The notes beneath the pieces were generated by a model that was given only the letters and a program-made list of their open reading frames with translations, was not told where the DNA came from and did not search any database. Shown here one piece after another: positions 43,010 through 53,859 of a DNA stretch of 64,000 bases; the first letter of the stretch is position 1; each line of letters begins with the position of its first letter. Made by a program: the position numbers and the translations under genes. Location: the NCBI GenBank assembly GCA_902825965.1, contig CADEDA010000006.1, forward strand, positions 20,709 through 84,708, read 5' to 3'. This stretch comes from an uncultured Gemmatimonadota bacterium. GTDB taxonomy: Bacteria > Gemmatimonadota > Gemmatimonadetes > Gemmatimonadales > Gemmatimonadaceae.

Positions 43010-44796
43010 CAGCCGTCCACCTCTGGCATCGAGGTGACCTGCTGCTTCAGGTAGCGCTCCATGATCTTCGTGGCGATACGCGCCGCACGCGAGCCGTGGC
43101 CGCCGAACTCCAGCATCACGGCCACCACGATCTTGGGGTCACCCGCCGGCGCATAGCCGACGAACCACGCATGGTCGTTCACTTGGTCCTGCGCGTTCTG
43201 CGCGGTACCGGTCTTGCCCGCCACCGCGATGCCCTGCAGCCGTGAGCCGGCCGCCGTGCCGCGTCCGACCACGTTCGCGAGTGCATCCTGGATGCCCTGC
43301 ATCTGCTTGGGCGTGAGCTTGAACAACGGCGTCCGCTCGGCCTGCCCGCGCACGATCTCGGGACGCGCCGCCTGGCCATCCGTGGCCAGCGCCGTGTAGA
43401 AGCGCGCCATGTTCACCACGGTCTGCGAGTTCTCGCCCTGCCCGATCGAGAGGTTGAGCACCACGGCGTTGCTCCAGCCCTGTGGGCCGAAGAGCTTGTC
43501 GTAGTACTGCTTCGCGGACTCCTCGGGGAACAGCGGCCGGTTCTCCGCGGGCAGGTCGATCCCCGTGCGCTCCCGCGAGCCGAGCCGGATGCCGCCGGCG
43601 ACCAGGTTCTGCAACCCGATCTTGAGCCCGAGCTGGTAGAAGTACACGTCGCAGGAGTGTTCGATGGCGCCGGCGAGTGTCACGTCCCCGTGCCCTTTCT
43701 TGTCCCAGCAGCGGAAGTAGCGATTGCCGAACTGGTACCCGCCGGTACAGGGTGTGGACATGTGGTCGTCCATGTCCACCAGGCCCGCCTCCATCGCGAT
43801 GATCGCCGTCTGGAGCTTCCAGACCGAACCCGGGGGATACGTGCCCTTGATCGCCTTGTTGTACAGCGGCTTCCGCTTGTCGTCCTGCAGCGCGTCCCAA
43901 TAGCTGCGCGGGATCCCGCCGATGAACCGGTTGGGGTCGAACGTCGGCGCCGAGTGCAGCGCGAGCACCTCGCCCGACTTGGGCTCCATCGCCACCACCC
44001 CACCGATCAGCGAGTCGCCGAAGATGCCGGCCACGAAGCGCTGCAGGTCCAGGTCGATGTTCGTCCACAGGGCCGGTGGGGCCTCGGGGAGCAGGTCCTC
44101 GCGCGCGTCCTCGCGCACCACGCGCCCGCGCGCGTCCACCTCGACGAAACGGGTGCCCTCGCGACCGCGCAGTCGTGACTCGTACTGGCGCTCGATCCCG
44201 TCCTTGCCCACCTGCTGGCCCGGCTTGTAGTCCACGAAGCGGTCCTGTCCGAGCTCGGCATCGCTGATCTCGCCGGTGTAGCCGACCAGCGCCGAGACGG
44301 CGGGACCATCCGGATAGAACCGCTTGGGCGCCGACTGGATGATCAGCCCCGGGAACTCGACGCGCCGCTCCTCCAGCACCGACACGAGTTCGAACGGCGC
44401 GTCGGCGAACAGCACCGTCGGCCGGATCGGGTCGCGGCGGAACCGACGCACCGCGGCGCCGATCGCCTCCGCACTCACGGGCACCAGGGTGCCGATGCGC
44501 TTCATCACCGCGCGCAGCGAGTCCTCGCTGCGCGAGGCCGCGTTCTTCGGCAGCAGCGAGATCGAATAGCCCGGCAGGTTCTCGGCGATGATCTGCCCGT
44601 TGCGGTCGTAGATGATGCCCCGCGGCGCCGGCAACGGCACCTCACGCAGCCGGTTCTCCTCCGAGGCGAGCACGTACCGTGCGTTCTGCAGCACCTGCGT
44701 CCGGAAGAATGCGCCGCCGAGGAAGACGAACGCCCCGGCCAGGATCGCCGAGGCCACCCGGGCTCGGCGCTGCACCTCGTTCGGATGGAAGCTCAT
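43009..44796 (-). CDS. mrdA: Penicillin-binding protein 2 (elongasome transpeptidase)
   Basis: 595 residues. N-terminal membrane anchor (about 13-33), PBP dimerisation domain with the PRGIIYDRNGQIIAEN start motif, and transpeptidase domain with SVWK (active Ser) after TYPPG near 325, the HSCDVYF block near 385 and KTGTAQ near 530. It cross-links peptidoglycan made by RodA during rod elongation. The ATG at 44796 overlaps the mreD stop. Confidence 0.96.
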   Translation of the reverse strand: MSFHPNEVQRRARVASAILAGAFVFLGGAFFRTQVLQNARYVLASEENRLREVPLPAPRGIIYDRNGQIIAENLPGYSISLLPKNAASRSEDSLRAVMKRIGTLVPVSAEAIGAAVRRFRRDPIRPTVLFADAPFELVSVLEERRVEFPGLIIQSAPKRFYPDGPAVSALVGYTGEISDAELGQDRFVDYKPGQQVGKDGIERQYESRLRGREGTRFVEVDARGRVVREDAREDLLPEAPPALWTNIDLDLQRFVAGIFGDSLIGGVVAMEPKSGEVLALHSAPTFDPNRFIGGIPRSYWDALQDDKRKPLYNKAIKGTYPPGSVWKLQTAIIAMEAGLVDMDDHMSTPCTGGYQFGNRYFRCWDKKGHGDVTLAGAIEHSCDVYFYQLGLKIGLQNLVAGGIRLGSRERTGIDLPAENRPLFPEESAKQYYDKLFGPQGWSNAVVLNLSIGQGENSQTVVNMARFYTALATDGQAARPEIVRGQAERTPLFKLTPKQMQGIQDALANVVGRGTAAGSRLQGIAVAGKTGTAQNAQDQVNDHAWFVGYAPAGDPKIVVAVMLEFGGHGSRAARIATKIMERYLKQQVTSMPEVDG

Positions 44797-45281
44797 GTGC
44801 GCCGCCGCTCGAGCGTCGGGCGCAGCAGCGTCATCACCAGCAGGCCCACGAGCGCCGTCGCCAGCGCGGCCAAGGGAGTCCACCACACCAACTGCGTCAG
44901 CAGCGTCATCCCGCCCAGGCGCCGCTCGGCCACGACGAAGACGATGTCGTGCACCAGCTTCCCGACAAACACGAACACGGCATTGAGCGCCACGTTCTCG
45001 GCGAAGAACGCGGCCTTCAGCGAGGAGGCCCCGAACCCGACGATCGTCATGGCCAAGGCCCCGGCCCCGAACGCCTCGGGTGTGAGGGCGTCGGCGATGA
45101 GGCCGAGCAGGAAGCCCACGAGCGCCGCCGTGCCTGGGCGCACCCGCACCGCCACCAGCAGCACCGCCACGACCATGAAGTCGATGCCCGAGCGCCAATC
45201 GAGGATGGGGCGCACGGTGAAGTGCAGGCCCACCAGGAAGGCGAACATGAGCGCCGTGAGCCAGGACCGTCCGCTGTTCAT
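44793..45281 (-). CDS. mreD: Rod shape-determining protein MreD
   Basis: 162 residues, five or so membrane helices. The pattern PILDWRSGIDFMVVAVLLVAV and LIADALTPEAFGAGALAMTIVGF is typical of MreD, which is otherwise poorly conserved. Its position between mreC and mrdA, with 4-nt overlaps on both sides, confirms the call. It is part of the MreBCD complex that guides wall synthesis. Confidence 0.9.
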   Translation of the reverse strand: MNSGRSWLTALMFAFLVGLHFTVRPILDWRSGIDFMVVAVLLVAVRVRPGTAALVGFLLGLIADALTPEAFGAGALAMTIVGFGASSLKAAFFAENVALNAVFVFVGKLVHDIVFVVAERRLGGMTLLTQLVWWTPLAALATALVGLLVMTLLRPTLERRRT

Positions 45282-46303
45282 GGGCGCCTCGCCGAGTCGG
45301 TCGGTGACCGACGTGCCGCCGAATCGGGGCGCACGACCCGGGCGCCCGAATCGGGGCGCGCCGCGCGTGCGATGGAGTCGGCACGGGCCGCGACGGCCGC
45401 CAGCGAATCCCGCTGCCGCCGCTGCAGGCTGTCCCCGGCCGACACCACCCGCTTGCTCATGCTCTCCACCTGCGCCGCCCAGACACTCTCCACGCCTTCG
45501 GCGTTGCGCTCCGGATTGAGGATCATCACCGAGGTGATGTCGCTCGGTCGTACCGCCGGACGCAGCAGGTAGGTCCGTGCCCAGCCGGCCGTCGATCGCA
45601 GCTCCTCGATCACGGTGCCGATCAGGATGCCGCGCGGGTAGATCCCGCCGAGGCCGGAACTCACGATCGGCGTGCCCGCGCGGAGCGACGAACGGAACGG
45701 CACCCCGCGCAACTCGAGCAGCCAGCCATCCACCCCGAGCGCCTGATGCGCCGCGACGATGCCGAACGCCGTGCCATCGGCGCTGGTCGCACTCACGCGG
45801 AACTCCGGGTGCGGCCAGGTGATGGCCACGCTCGTCGTCGCGTCCACCTGGTCGACGAGCCCGACCAGTCCGTCGGCCGTCACCACCGCACTGAATCGCT
45901 CCACCCCCGCCCGCGATCCGGCCGAGAGCACGAGTGTACGGTCATCGCCCATGCCGCGCCCCGCGAGCGCCTCCGCCGGCACGAACCCCCACGAGAGGCT
46001 GCGGCCCAGGCCGAGCAGGCTCCGGAGCCGCGCGTTCTCGGCCGCGACCGCGTCAAGCTGCTGCGAGCGGCGGATCGTGCTGTCGGCGACGCGCACCAGG
46101 CTGTCGTAGTCCACGAAGGCGCGGCGCGCGAGTGCCGCGCGCTCCTGCATCGCCGCCAAGGGAGCCACCACCGTCCCGCGGATCACCGCCGCCGTACGAT
46201 CGCGCGCGCCGTTCGGGAGGATCAACAGCAGCAGCGAGACGGCTACGCAGGCGATGGCGATCGCCGTGTCCGCTCGCGAATCCGTCCGGGCGCCGCGGGG
46301 CAC
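45278..46303 (-). CDS. mreC: Rod shape-determining protein MreC with repeat-containing tail
   Basis: 341 residues from GTG 46303, with a textbook GGAGG 6 nt upstream. One membrane helix (about 13-31), a coiled-coil segment (about 45-95), and two beta domains (about 105-265) with the GLVGLVDQVD and SSGLGGIYPRGILIGTV signature stretches. The last 60 residues extend past the usual MreC end and hold arginine-rich RPDS repeats, encoded by a 27-bp-period repeat. It is periplasmic and links MreB filaments to the penicillin-binding protein. Confidence 0.93.
   Translation of the reverse strand: MPRGARTDSRADTAIAIACVAVSLLLLILPNGARDRTAAVIRGTVVAPLAAMQERAALARRAFVDYDSLVRVADSTIRRSQQLDAVAAENARLRSLLGLGRSLSWGFVPAEALAGRGMGDDRTLVLSAGSRAGVERFSAVVTADGLVGLVDQVDATTSVAITWPHPEFRVSATSADGTAFGIVAAHQALGVDGWLLELRGVPFRSSLRAGTPIVSSGLGGIYPRGILIGTVIEELRSTAGWARTYLLRPAVRPSDITSVMILNPERNAEGVESVWAAQVESMSKRVVSAGDSLQRRQRDSLAAVAARADSIARAARPDSGARVVRPDSAARRSPTDSARRP
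45319..45359 (-). repeat. Two 14-bp direct repeats at a 27-bp period in the mreC tail
   Basis: CCGAATCGGGGCGC (plus-strand orientation) occurs at 45319-45332 and 45346-45359. The repeats encode the successive RPDSGARVV and RPDSAARRS units of the MreC C-terminal extension. Confidence 0.8.
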
Positions 46304-46316
46304 GGAGTGCCTCCGC

Positions 46317-47354
46317 TCAGGTGGTGAGCACCGACCAGTACTTCGCCTCGTCGTCGAGGATCCGGCCCGTGCCGCGCACGACGCAGGTCAACGGGTCCTC
46401 GTCCACGTGGATCGGCAGGCCGGTCTCTTGTGTGAGCAGCACGTCGAGCCCGCGGATGAGCGCCCCGCCGCCGGTCATCACGATGCCGCGATCCACGATG
46501 TCCGACGCCAGCTCCGGTGGCGTGATCTCCAGCGCGCGACGCACGGCGTTCACGATCTGCTGGATGGGCTCCTGCACGGCCTCCCGGATCTCGGCCGAGT
46601 GCACACGCACCGTCTTGGGGATGCCCGAGACGAGGTCGCGGCCCTTCACCTCCATCTCCCGCTCCTCGCCCATCGGCGCGGCCGACCCGATCTGGATCTT
46701 GATCAGCTCCGCTGTCGGCTCGCCGATCAGCAGGTTGTAGCTCTTGCGCATGAACTGCACGATGCTGGCGTCCAGCTCGTCACCGCCCGTGCGGATCGAG
46801 GTGTCGGACACGATGCCCGAGAGCGCGATCACCGCGATCTCGGTCGTGCCGCCGCCGATGTCGATCACCATGTTGCCCGTGGGTGTCTCCACCGGGAGCC
46901 CCACGCCGATCGCCGCCGCCATCGGCTCGGCCACCATGAACACTTCCTTCGCCCCGGCGCCGAGCGCGGAGTCGCGCACCGCGCGCCGCTCCACCTCGGT
47001 GATGCCCGAGGGCACGCACACGATCACGCGCGGCTTCACGCGGAACACGTTGTTGTCGATGATCAACGTGAGGAAGTAGCGCAGCATCTTCTCGGTCACG
47101 TCGAAGTCGGCGATCACGCCGTCCTTCATCGGGCGCACGGCGATCACGCCATCGGGCGTGCGACCGAGCATGCGCTTCGCCTCGAGGCCGACACCCTTGA
47201 TCTTCTTGGTGTCGCGGTCGATCGCGACCACCGACGGCTCGTTCAGCACGATGCCCTGCCCCTTCACATACACGAGCGTGTTCGCCGTTCCAAGATCCAC
47301 GGCGATCGCATTCGCCGAAAGGAAACCACCTTTTTGGAAGAACGGCCAACGCAT
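46317..47354 (-). CDS. mreB: Rod shape-determining actin homologue MreB
   Basis: 345 residues. Phosphate-1 [15 protein letters not shown] near 18, [13 protein letters not shown], phosphate-2 [13 protein letters not shown] near 165 and the adenosine motif [13 protein letters not shown] near 295 identify MreB. It forms membrane-bound filaments that direct lateral wall growth. It is the first gene of the 13-gene run; a possible promoter lies just upstream. The first 11 residues ([11 protein letters not shown]) make an amphipathic membrane-binding start. Confidence 0.97.
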   Translation of the reverse strand: MRWPFFQKGGFLSANAIAVDLGTANTLVYVKGQGIVLNEPSVVAIDRDTKKIKGVGLEAKRMLGRTPDGVIAVRPMKDGVIADFDVTEKMLRYFLTLIIDNNVFRVKPRVIVCVPSGITEVERRAVRDSALGAGAKEVFMVAEPMAAAIGVGLPVETPTGNMVIDIGGGTTEIAVIALSGIVSDTSIRTGGDELDASIVQFMRKSYNLLIGEPTAELIKIQIGSAAPMGEEREMEVKGRDLVSGIPKTVRVHSAEIREAVQEPIQQIVNAVRRALEITPPELASDIVDRGIVMTGGGALIRGLDVLLTQETGLPIHVDEDPLTCVVRGTGRILDDEAKYWSVLTT

Positions 47355-47372
47355 CGTGTATTTGCTCTCGCT

Positions 47373-47412
47373 CGTCTGGACTATCTAGACGGCTGAGGAA
47401 GCGCTCTCGCAA
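47373..47412 (-). promoter_or_regulatory. Possible mreB promoter with overlapping dyad
   Basis: Reverse strand: TTGCGA (47407-47412), 19-bp spacer, TAGATA (47382-47387), with the imperfect dyad CGTCTGGACTATCTAGACG at 47373-47391 over the -10. The long spacer makes it uncertain. Confidence 0.35.
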
Positions 47413-47477
47413 CCGGGGGACAGGAGGAAGCTACCCGCGGGCGCTGGGTGGGACAAGCCAAAGCCAGTCTTGGAGAT

Positions 47478-47588
47478 GGGAGGTGTGAGGTGGGAGGTGG
47501 GAGGTCGCGCCGAGCCGCGCGAACCGGCGCACGAAAAAGAGGCGCGCCAGGCAGTCCCCGGCGCGCCCCTCCCACCTCACACCTCCCA
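47478..47588. repeat. 21-bp inverted repeat of G-rich TGGGAGG-type units around the ald terminator
   Basis: The arm at 47478-47498 (core GGGAGGTGTGAGGTGGGAGG) is the exact reverse complement of 47568-47588. Between the arms lies the ald terminator hairpin. Related G-rich sequence recurs on the other side of ald at about 48711-48745. This makes up most of the 238-bp mreB-ald gap. Confidence 0.8.
47534..47567 (-). terminator. Intrinsic terminator of ald
   Basis: Read on the reverse strand: GGCGCGCC (47560-47567), an 11-nt loop, GGCGCGCC (47541-47548), then TCTTTTT. It is the only hairpin in the window with a clear T-tract, starting 26 nt after the ald stop. Confidence 0.82.
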
Positions 47589-47592
47589 CCCG

Positions 47593-48708
47593 CTACTTCA
47601 GGAACTGCTCCGGTGCGTGGTACTCCATCCCGAACGCCTCGGCCACGCCCTGGTAGGTCACCTTGCCGTCCACGACGTTGAGCCCCTTCACCAGTGCGGG
47701 GTCCTCGCGGAGCGCCTGCTTCCAGCCCTTGTTCGCGAGCTTGAACGCGTAGGGGAAGGTCGCGTTGGTGAGCGCCAGCGTCGACGTGCGCGGCACGCCG
47801 CCCGGCATGTTGGCCACGCCGTAGTGGATGATGCCGTCCACGGTGTACACCGGGTTCTCGTGCGTCGTCGCCTTGATGGTCTCCACGCAGCCGCCCTGGT
47901 CGATCGCGACGTCCACGATCACCGAGCCGGGCCGCATGAGCTTCAGGTCCTCGCGGCGGATCAACTTGGGCGCCTTCGCGCCCGGCAGGAGCACGCCGCC
48001 GACCACCAGGTCGGCCGTCGCGATCTGCTCCAGGATGTTCGCCCGGTTCGAGTAGATGAGCTGCACGTTGGCCGGCATCACGTCGCTCAGGTAGCGGAGG
48101 CGCGGCAGCGAGGTGTCGAGGATCGTCACCTTGGCCCCGAGGCCGGCCGCCATCTTCGCCGAGTTCACGCCCACCACGCCACCGCCGAGGATCACGACCT
48201 TGGCCGGCGGCACGCCAGGGACGCCGCCCAGGAGCACGCCACGCCCGCCGTACAGCTTCTCGAGGTACTTGGCGCCTTCTTGCACCGCCATGCGGCCGGC
48301 GACCTCGGACATCGGGATCAGCAGCGGCAGGTCGCGGTTGGGCAGCTCCACCGTCTCGTACGCGATGCAGGTCGCACCGGAGTCCATGTGCGCCTTGGTG
48401 AGCTTCTCATCGGCCGCGAAGTGGAAGTACGTGAAGATGGTCTGCCCCTTCTTCATGCGCGGCCACTCCACCGCGATCGGCTCCTTCACCTTGATGATCA
48501 TCTCGGCTTCCTTCCAGACCGCGTCCGCCGTGGACAGGATCTTCGCGCCGACCGCCGTGTACTGGTCGTCCGAGAAACCCGAGCCTTCGCCCGCGCCCTG
48601 CTCGACGAACACGTTGTGCCCGGCGGCGACGAGTGCTTCCGCTCCGGCGGGGACGAGCGAGACGCGGTTCTCGTTCGTCTTGATCTCCTTCGGGATACCG
48701 ATCTTCAT
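47593..48708 (-). CDS. ald: Alanine dehydrogenase
   Basis: 371 residues, the family's usual length. [26 protein letters not shown] opens the AlaDH/PNT N-terminal domain; [17 protein letters not shown], the catalytic-His region, and the NAD-binding [28 protein letters not shown] near 170 follow, as does [15 protein letters not shown] near 267. It catalyses reversible NAD-dependent deamination of alanine to pyruvate and ammonium. No Shine-Dalgarno sequence precedes the ATG; the 48-nt leader after the M16 gene is C-rich on the coding strand. It ends at a strong terminator. Confidence 0.95.
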   Translation of the reverse strand: MKIGIPKEIKTNENRVSLVPAGAEALVAAGHNVFVEQGAGEGSGFSDDQYTAVGAKILSTADAVWKEAEMIIKVKEPIAVEWPRMKKGQTIFTYFHFAADEKLTKAHMDSGATCIAYETVELPNRDLPLLIPMSEVAGRMAVQEGAKYLEKLYGGRGVLLGGVPGVPPAKVVILGGGVVGVNSAKMAAGLGAKVTILDTSLPRLRYLSDVMPANVQLIYSNRANILEQIATADLVVGGVLLPGAKAPKLIRREDLKLMRPGSVIVDVAIDQGGCVETIKATTHENPVYTVDGIIHYGVANMPGGVPRTSTLALTNATFPYAFKLANKGWKQALREDPALVKGLNVVDGKVTYQGVAEAFGMEYHAPEQFLK

Positions 48709-48710
48709 AA

Positions 48711-48745
48711 AGGGCAGATGTGAGATGTGGGATGGGAGAGGTGGG
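48711..48745. repeat. G-rich degenerate repeat upstream of ald
   Basis: Plus strand TGTGAGATGTGGGATGGGAG and flanking GAGGTGGGG resemble the units of the inverted repeat at 47478-47588. It lies in the 48-bp gap between the M16 peptidase gene and ald, so ald is flanked by related sequence on both sides. Confidence 0.55.
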
Positions 48746-48756
48746 GCGCGGGCGGC

Positions 48757-50033
48757 CTAGGACGGCCCCAAGCGCACCACGGTCTGCAGGTCGACGCCAT
48801 AGAAGTCCCGGCAGACGGTCGCCACGTCCTGCGACGTGATCGCGTCGACCTTCCGCAAGACCTCGTCCAACGGCCGATACGGCTCACGGTACAGTTCCAC
48901 CGCGGCCGCCCGGTACATCCGGGACGAGACACTCTCCATCGAAAGCGTCATCTGCCCCTTCAACTGCTGCTTGCCCATGGCCAGCTCGGCGTCCGGGATC
49001 CCGCTGCGGACCAGACTGGCCAGTTCCTCGCGGACGACCTCGACCGCCTCGTCCGCCCGCTCCGGCGCACAGCCGACGTAGATCCCCTGGGCGCCGGCCG
49101 TGACATGATAGCTCTGGAACGAGTGCACGGAGTATGCCAGCCCCAGCTCCTCCCGGACCCGCTGGAAGAGCCGGGAGCTCATCCCGCCTCCGAACAGCGT
49201 GTTGACCAACATCAGCGGGTAGCGCCGCGGGTCCCCGTGCGGCACGATCACGTTGCCGAACACCAGGTGCATCTGCTGCGTGTCGCGCTCCACCGCGAGG
49301 TCCTGTGGCGCGGCCGCACGCGGCGGCGGAACCCGCGGCACCGTCGCCAGCGCCGGGTCGCCCGCGGGCAAGTCGCCCCATCCGGCCTCGAGCAGCACGG
49401 CGATCAGCCGCTCGTGCGTCAGGTTCCCGGCCGCCGCCAGGATCACGTTGCCCGGCCGGTAGGCACGGCCATGCAGCTCCTGCAGGTCCGCGACCTCGAG
49501 CGCACCGACGGACTCCTCGGTCCCGAGGATCGAGTACCCCAGCGGGTGCTGGCCCCAGAGCGCCGCGTTGTGGATCTCGAACACCACGTCATCGGGGGTG
49601 TCATCCACCATCGCGATCTCCTCGAGCACGACGCCGCGCTCGAGGTCCAGGTCCGCCTGGCGCAGCGCCGGCCGGAACATGAGGTCCAGCAGCACGTCCG
49701 CCGCCTGCGGCAGGTGCTCATCCAGCACCCGCGCCTGGAAACTCGTGTGTTCACGCCCCGTGTACGCGTCCAACGAGCCGCCCAGCGATTCGAGCGCGAG
49801 CGCGAGGTCCTTCGCGGACCGCCGCTCCGAGCCCTTGAAGACCATGTGTTCGAGCAGATGCGAGACGCCCATCTTCTCGCGCGGCTCGTGCATCGACGCC
49901 GCGCGCACCCAGGCCCCCAACGCAACAGACCGTACTCCCGGCATATGCTCCGAGAGTACGGTCAGTCCGTTCGGCAGGACGGTCCGCTGCACGCCGCGGT
50001 CGGACGACCCGGCGACGGCCACGGACGCGTCGG

Positions 50034-50037
<4 letters not shown>
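48757..50037 (-). CDS. M16-family zinc peptidase (processing-protease-like)
   Basis: 426 residues from GTG 50037, overlapping the pnp stop by 4 nt. The inverted zinc motif HLLEH near 60-64 with a downstream Glu in LDLERGVVLEEIAMVDD near 130, and the second-domain NTLFGGGMSSRLFQRVREELGLAYSV near 290, are the hallmarks of M16B peptidases (PqqL/YmxG/mitochondrial processing type). No signal peptide, so cytoplasmic. In many bacteria this gene follows pnp (ymxG in Bacillus), as here. Substrates are not well defined. Confidence 0.92.
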
Positions 50038-52256
<2,219 letters not shown>

Positions 52257-52284
52257 TCGGTTTTGTCTCTGATCTGTACACGAA

Positions 52285-52315
52285 GCGCGCGATCCGCGTC
52301 GGTGCGGTCGCGCGC
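52285..52315 (-). terminator. Hairpin in the rpsO-pnp intergenic region
   Basis: GCGCGCGA (52285-52292) pairs with TCGCGCGC (52308-52315), and CCGC/GCGG extend the stem past one bulged T. It lies in the leader of pnp after rpsO. In E. coli this region carries an rpsO attenuator and an RNase III site that controls pnp; a like role is inferred here. Confidence 0.55.
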
Positions 52316-52332
52316 TGGTGTGGGTGATGCGC

Positions 52333-52593
52333 TCAGTAGCGCAGGCCGAGGTCGGCGATGATCTTGCGGTACCCCTCGATGTCGGTCCTCTGCATGTACT
52401 TGAGGAGGCGCTTGCGCTGCCCGACCATCTTGAGGAGCCCACGACGACCGTGGTGGTCCTTCGCGTGGGTGCGGAAGTGCTCAGTGAGGTAGTTGATCCG
52501 CTCCGTGAGCATCGCGACCTGCACCTTCGTCGACCCCGTGTCGGTCTCGTGCTGGCGATGCTTCTCGATCGCCGCCGTCTTGACGAACGCCAT
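52333..52593 (-). CDS. rpsO: 30S ribosomal protein S15
   Basis: 86 residues, near the usual 88-89. The RHDTDTGS-like block appears here as [55 protein letters not shown], the diagnostic S15 stretch, beginning around residue 14. It binds the three-way junction of 16S rRNA central domain. A good promoter lies 61-89 nt upstream. It is followed by pnp, an ancient pairing. Confidence 0.97.
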   Translation of the reverse strand: MAFVKTAAIEKHRQHETDTGSTKVQVAMLTERINYLTEHFRTHAKDHHGRRGLLKMVGQRKRLLKYMQRTDIEGYRKIIADLGLRY

Positions 52594-52653
52594 CCCTGAA
52601 TCCTTGCCTGCGCGCGCAGTGCGTTGAAAATGCCGATTCCGTTGTAGCACGGT

Positions 52654-52682
52654 AAGTTAGGCGGGGTTGGGCCGCCTGTAAA
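52654..52682 (-). promoter_or_regulatory. rpsO promoter
   Basis: Reverse strand: TTTACA (52677-52682), 17-bp spacer, TAACTT (52654-52659), leading to a leader of about 54 nt before the rpsO ATG. The spacer contains an AGGCGG/CCGCCT inverted repeat. Confidence 0.68.
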
Positions 52683-52701
52683 CCCCCCGCAAACCCCCTT
52701 T

Positions 52702-53859
52702 TTACGCCCCGATCCAGCCCAGCACCATCCGCTTCAGGTCGTTGAAGGTCACGGTGATGAACAGCGCCCCGATCATGACCAGGCCGATCCGCGCGTACCA
52801 CTCCTTCACCATCATCGGCAGGGGTTTCCGGTAGGCCGATTCCGCCAACTGCAGCAGGATCTGTCCGCCGTCCAACAGCGGGATCGGCAGGAGGTTCAGC
52901 ACCGCCAGGTTGATGCTCAGGAACGCGATCAGCCCCCAGAGCTGGAGCACGCCCTCCTGGGCCGCGGCCACGCTCTGCCGCGCGATCTCGATCGGGCCAC
53001 CCAGCTGGGTGACCGAGACTTGGCCGGTAAAGAGGCTCTTCAGCACGCCGAGCACCGAGCCCGCCAGTTCCCAGGTCCGGTCCCAGCCCTCGACGAACGC
53101 CCGACCGAGGGAGATGGGCGTCCGCGTCGCGGCACTCACCGGGCCCACTCCGATGCGGCCCACGGTGATCGGCTCGCCGGCCGCGCCCTGCGCCTGCTGG
53201 GCCTCCGGCGTCACCACGATCGTGAGCGGCACGCCTTCGCGCACCAGGCCGAACGTCAGCGGCTTCCCGGCCGCGCCGGAGATGGTGGCGAACATGTCCT
53301 CCCACGACGCCACGGCCACACCATCGATGGTCGCGATGGAGTCGCCCTTCAGCATGCCGGCGCGGACCGCCGGCTTGTCGGCGATCAGGGTGTCGATCAC
53401 GGCCACCCGATGGACATCCCCCACGTGCAGCCGGATGCCCGTCGCGACGCCGACGGCCAGCACCACGTTCATGAACACACCGGCCAGCAGGATCACCACG
53501 CGCTTGTACAGCGGCTTGGATTCGAACCACCGATCGGCCGGGATCGGGTGCGGCCCGTGCGGGATCATCGAGTGCTCATCCCAATGCTTGGACCGCTCCA
53601 CCTCGCCCGACTCGCCGCCGCCCTCGAGCACGGCGGCCGTCTCGTCCTCCTTGGATGCCATCCGCACGTAGCCACCGATCGGCAGCCAACTCAGGGCATA
53701 CTCGGTCTCCCCGCGGCGGAAGCTCCAGAGTGGCGACCCCCAGCCCATCGAGAAGCGCGGCGCGTACACGCCGGCCCATTTCGCGGCGAGGAAATGCCCG
53801 AGCTCGTGCACGAAGATCACGATGCCGAGGACGAGGATCCATGCGAGCCATGACAACAT
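52702..53859 (-). CDS. rseP: Site-2 membrane metalloprotease RseP
   Basis: 385 residues. Zinc motif HELGH at 18-22 in the first membrane helix, FGR/GVFMNVVLAV near 130, one PDZ domain (about 150-245, AVRAGMLKGDSIATIDG) and the NLLPIPLLDGG motif near 320 in the third helix with its metal-ligand Asp. It cleaves membrane anchors such as anti-sigma factors after a first cut by another protease. E. coli RseP has two PDZ domains and is longer; one PDZ is usual for shorter homologues. Last gene of the rpsB run; its start overlaps the dxr stop by 1 nt. Confidence 0.93.
   Translation of the reverse strand: MLSWLAWILVLGIVIFVHELGHFLAAKWAGVYAPRFSMGWGSPLWSFRRGETEYALSWLPIGGYVRMASKEDETAAVLEGGGESGEVERSKHWDEHSMIPHGPHPIPADRWFESKPLYKRVVILLAGVFMNVVLAVGVATGIRLHVGDVHRVAVIDTLIADKPAVRAGMLKGDSIATIDGVAVASWEDMFATISGAAGKPLTFGLVREGVPLTIVVTPEAQQAQGAAGEPITVGRIGVGPVSAATRTPISLGRAFVEGWDRTWELAGSVLGVLKSLFTGQVSVTQLGGPIEIARQSVAAAQEGVLQLWGLIAFLSINLAVLNLLPIPLLDGGQILLQLAESAYRKPLPMMVKEWYARIGLVMIGALFITVTFNDLKRMVLGWIGA

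Noticed and set aside
53510-53535. GGATTCGAACC, which resembles a tRNA T-arm
   Set aside because: It lies inside rseP coding sequence (WFESKP) and no acceptor stem or anticodon arm surrounds it.
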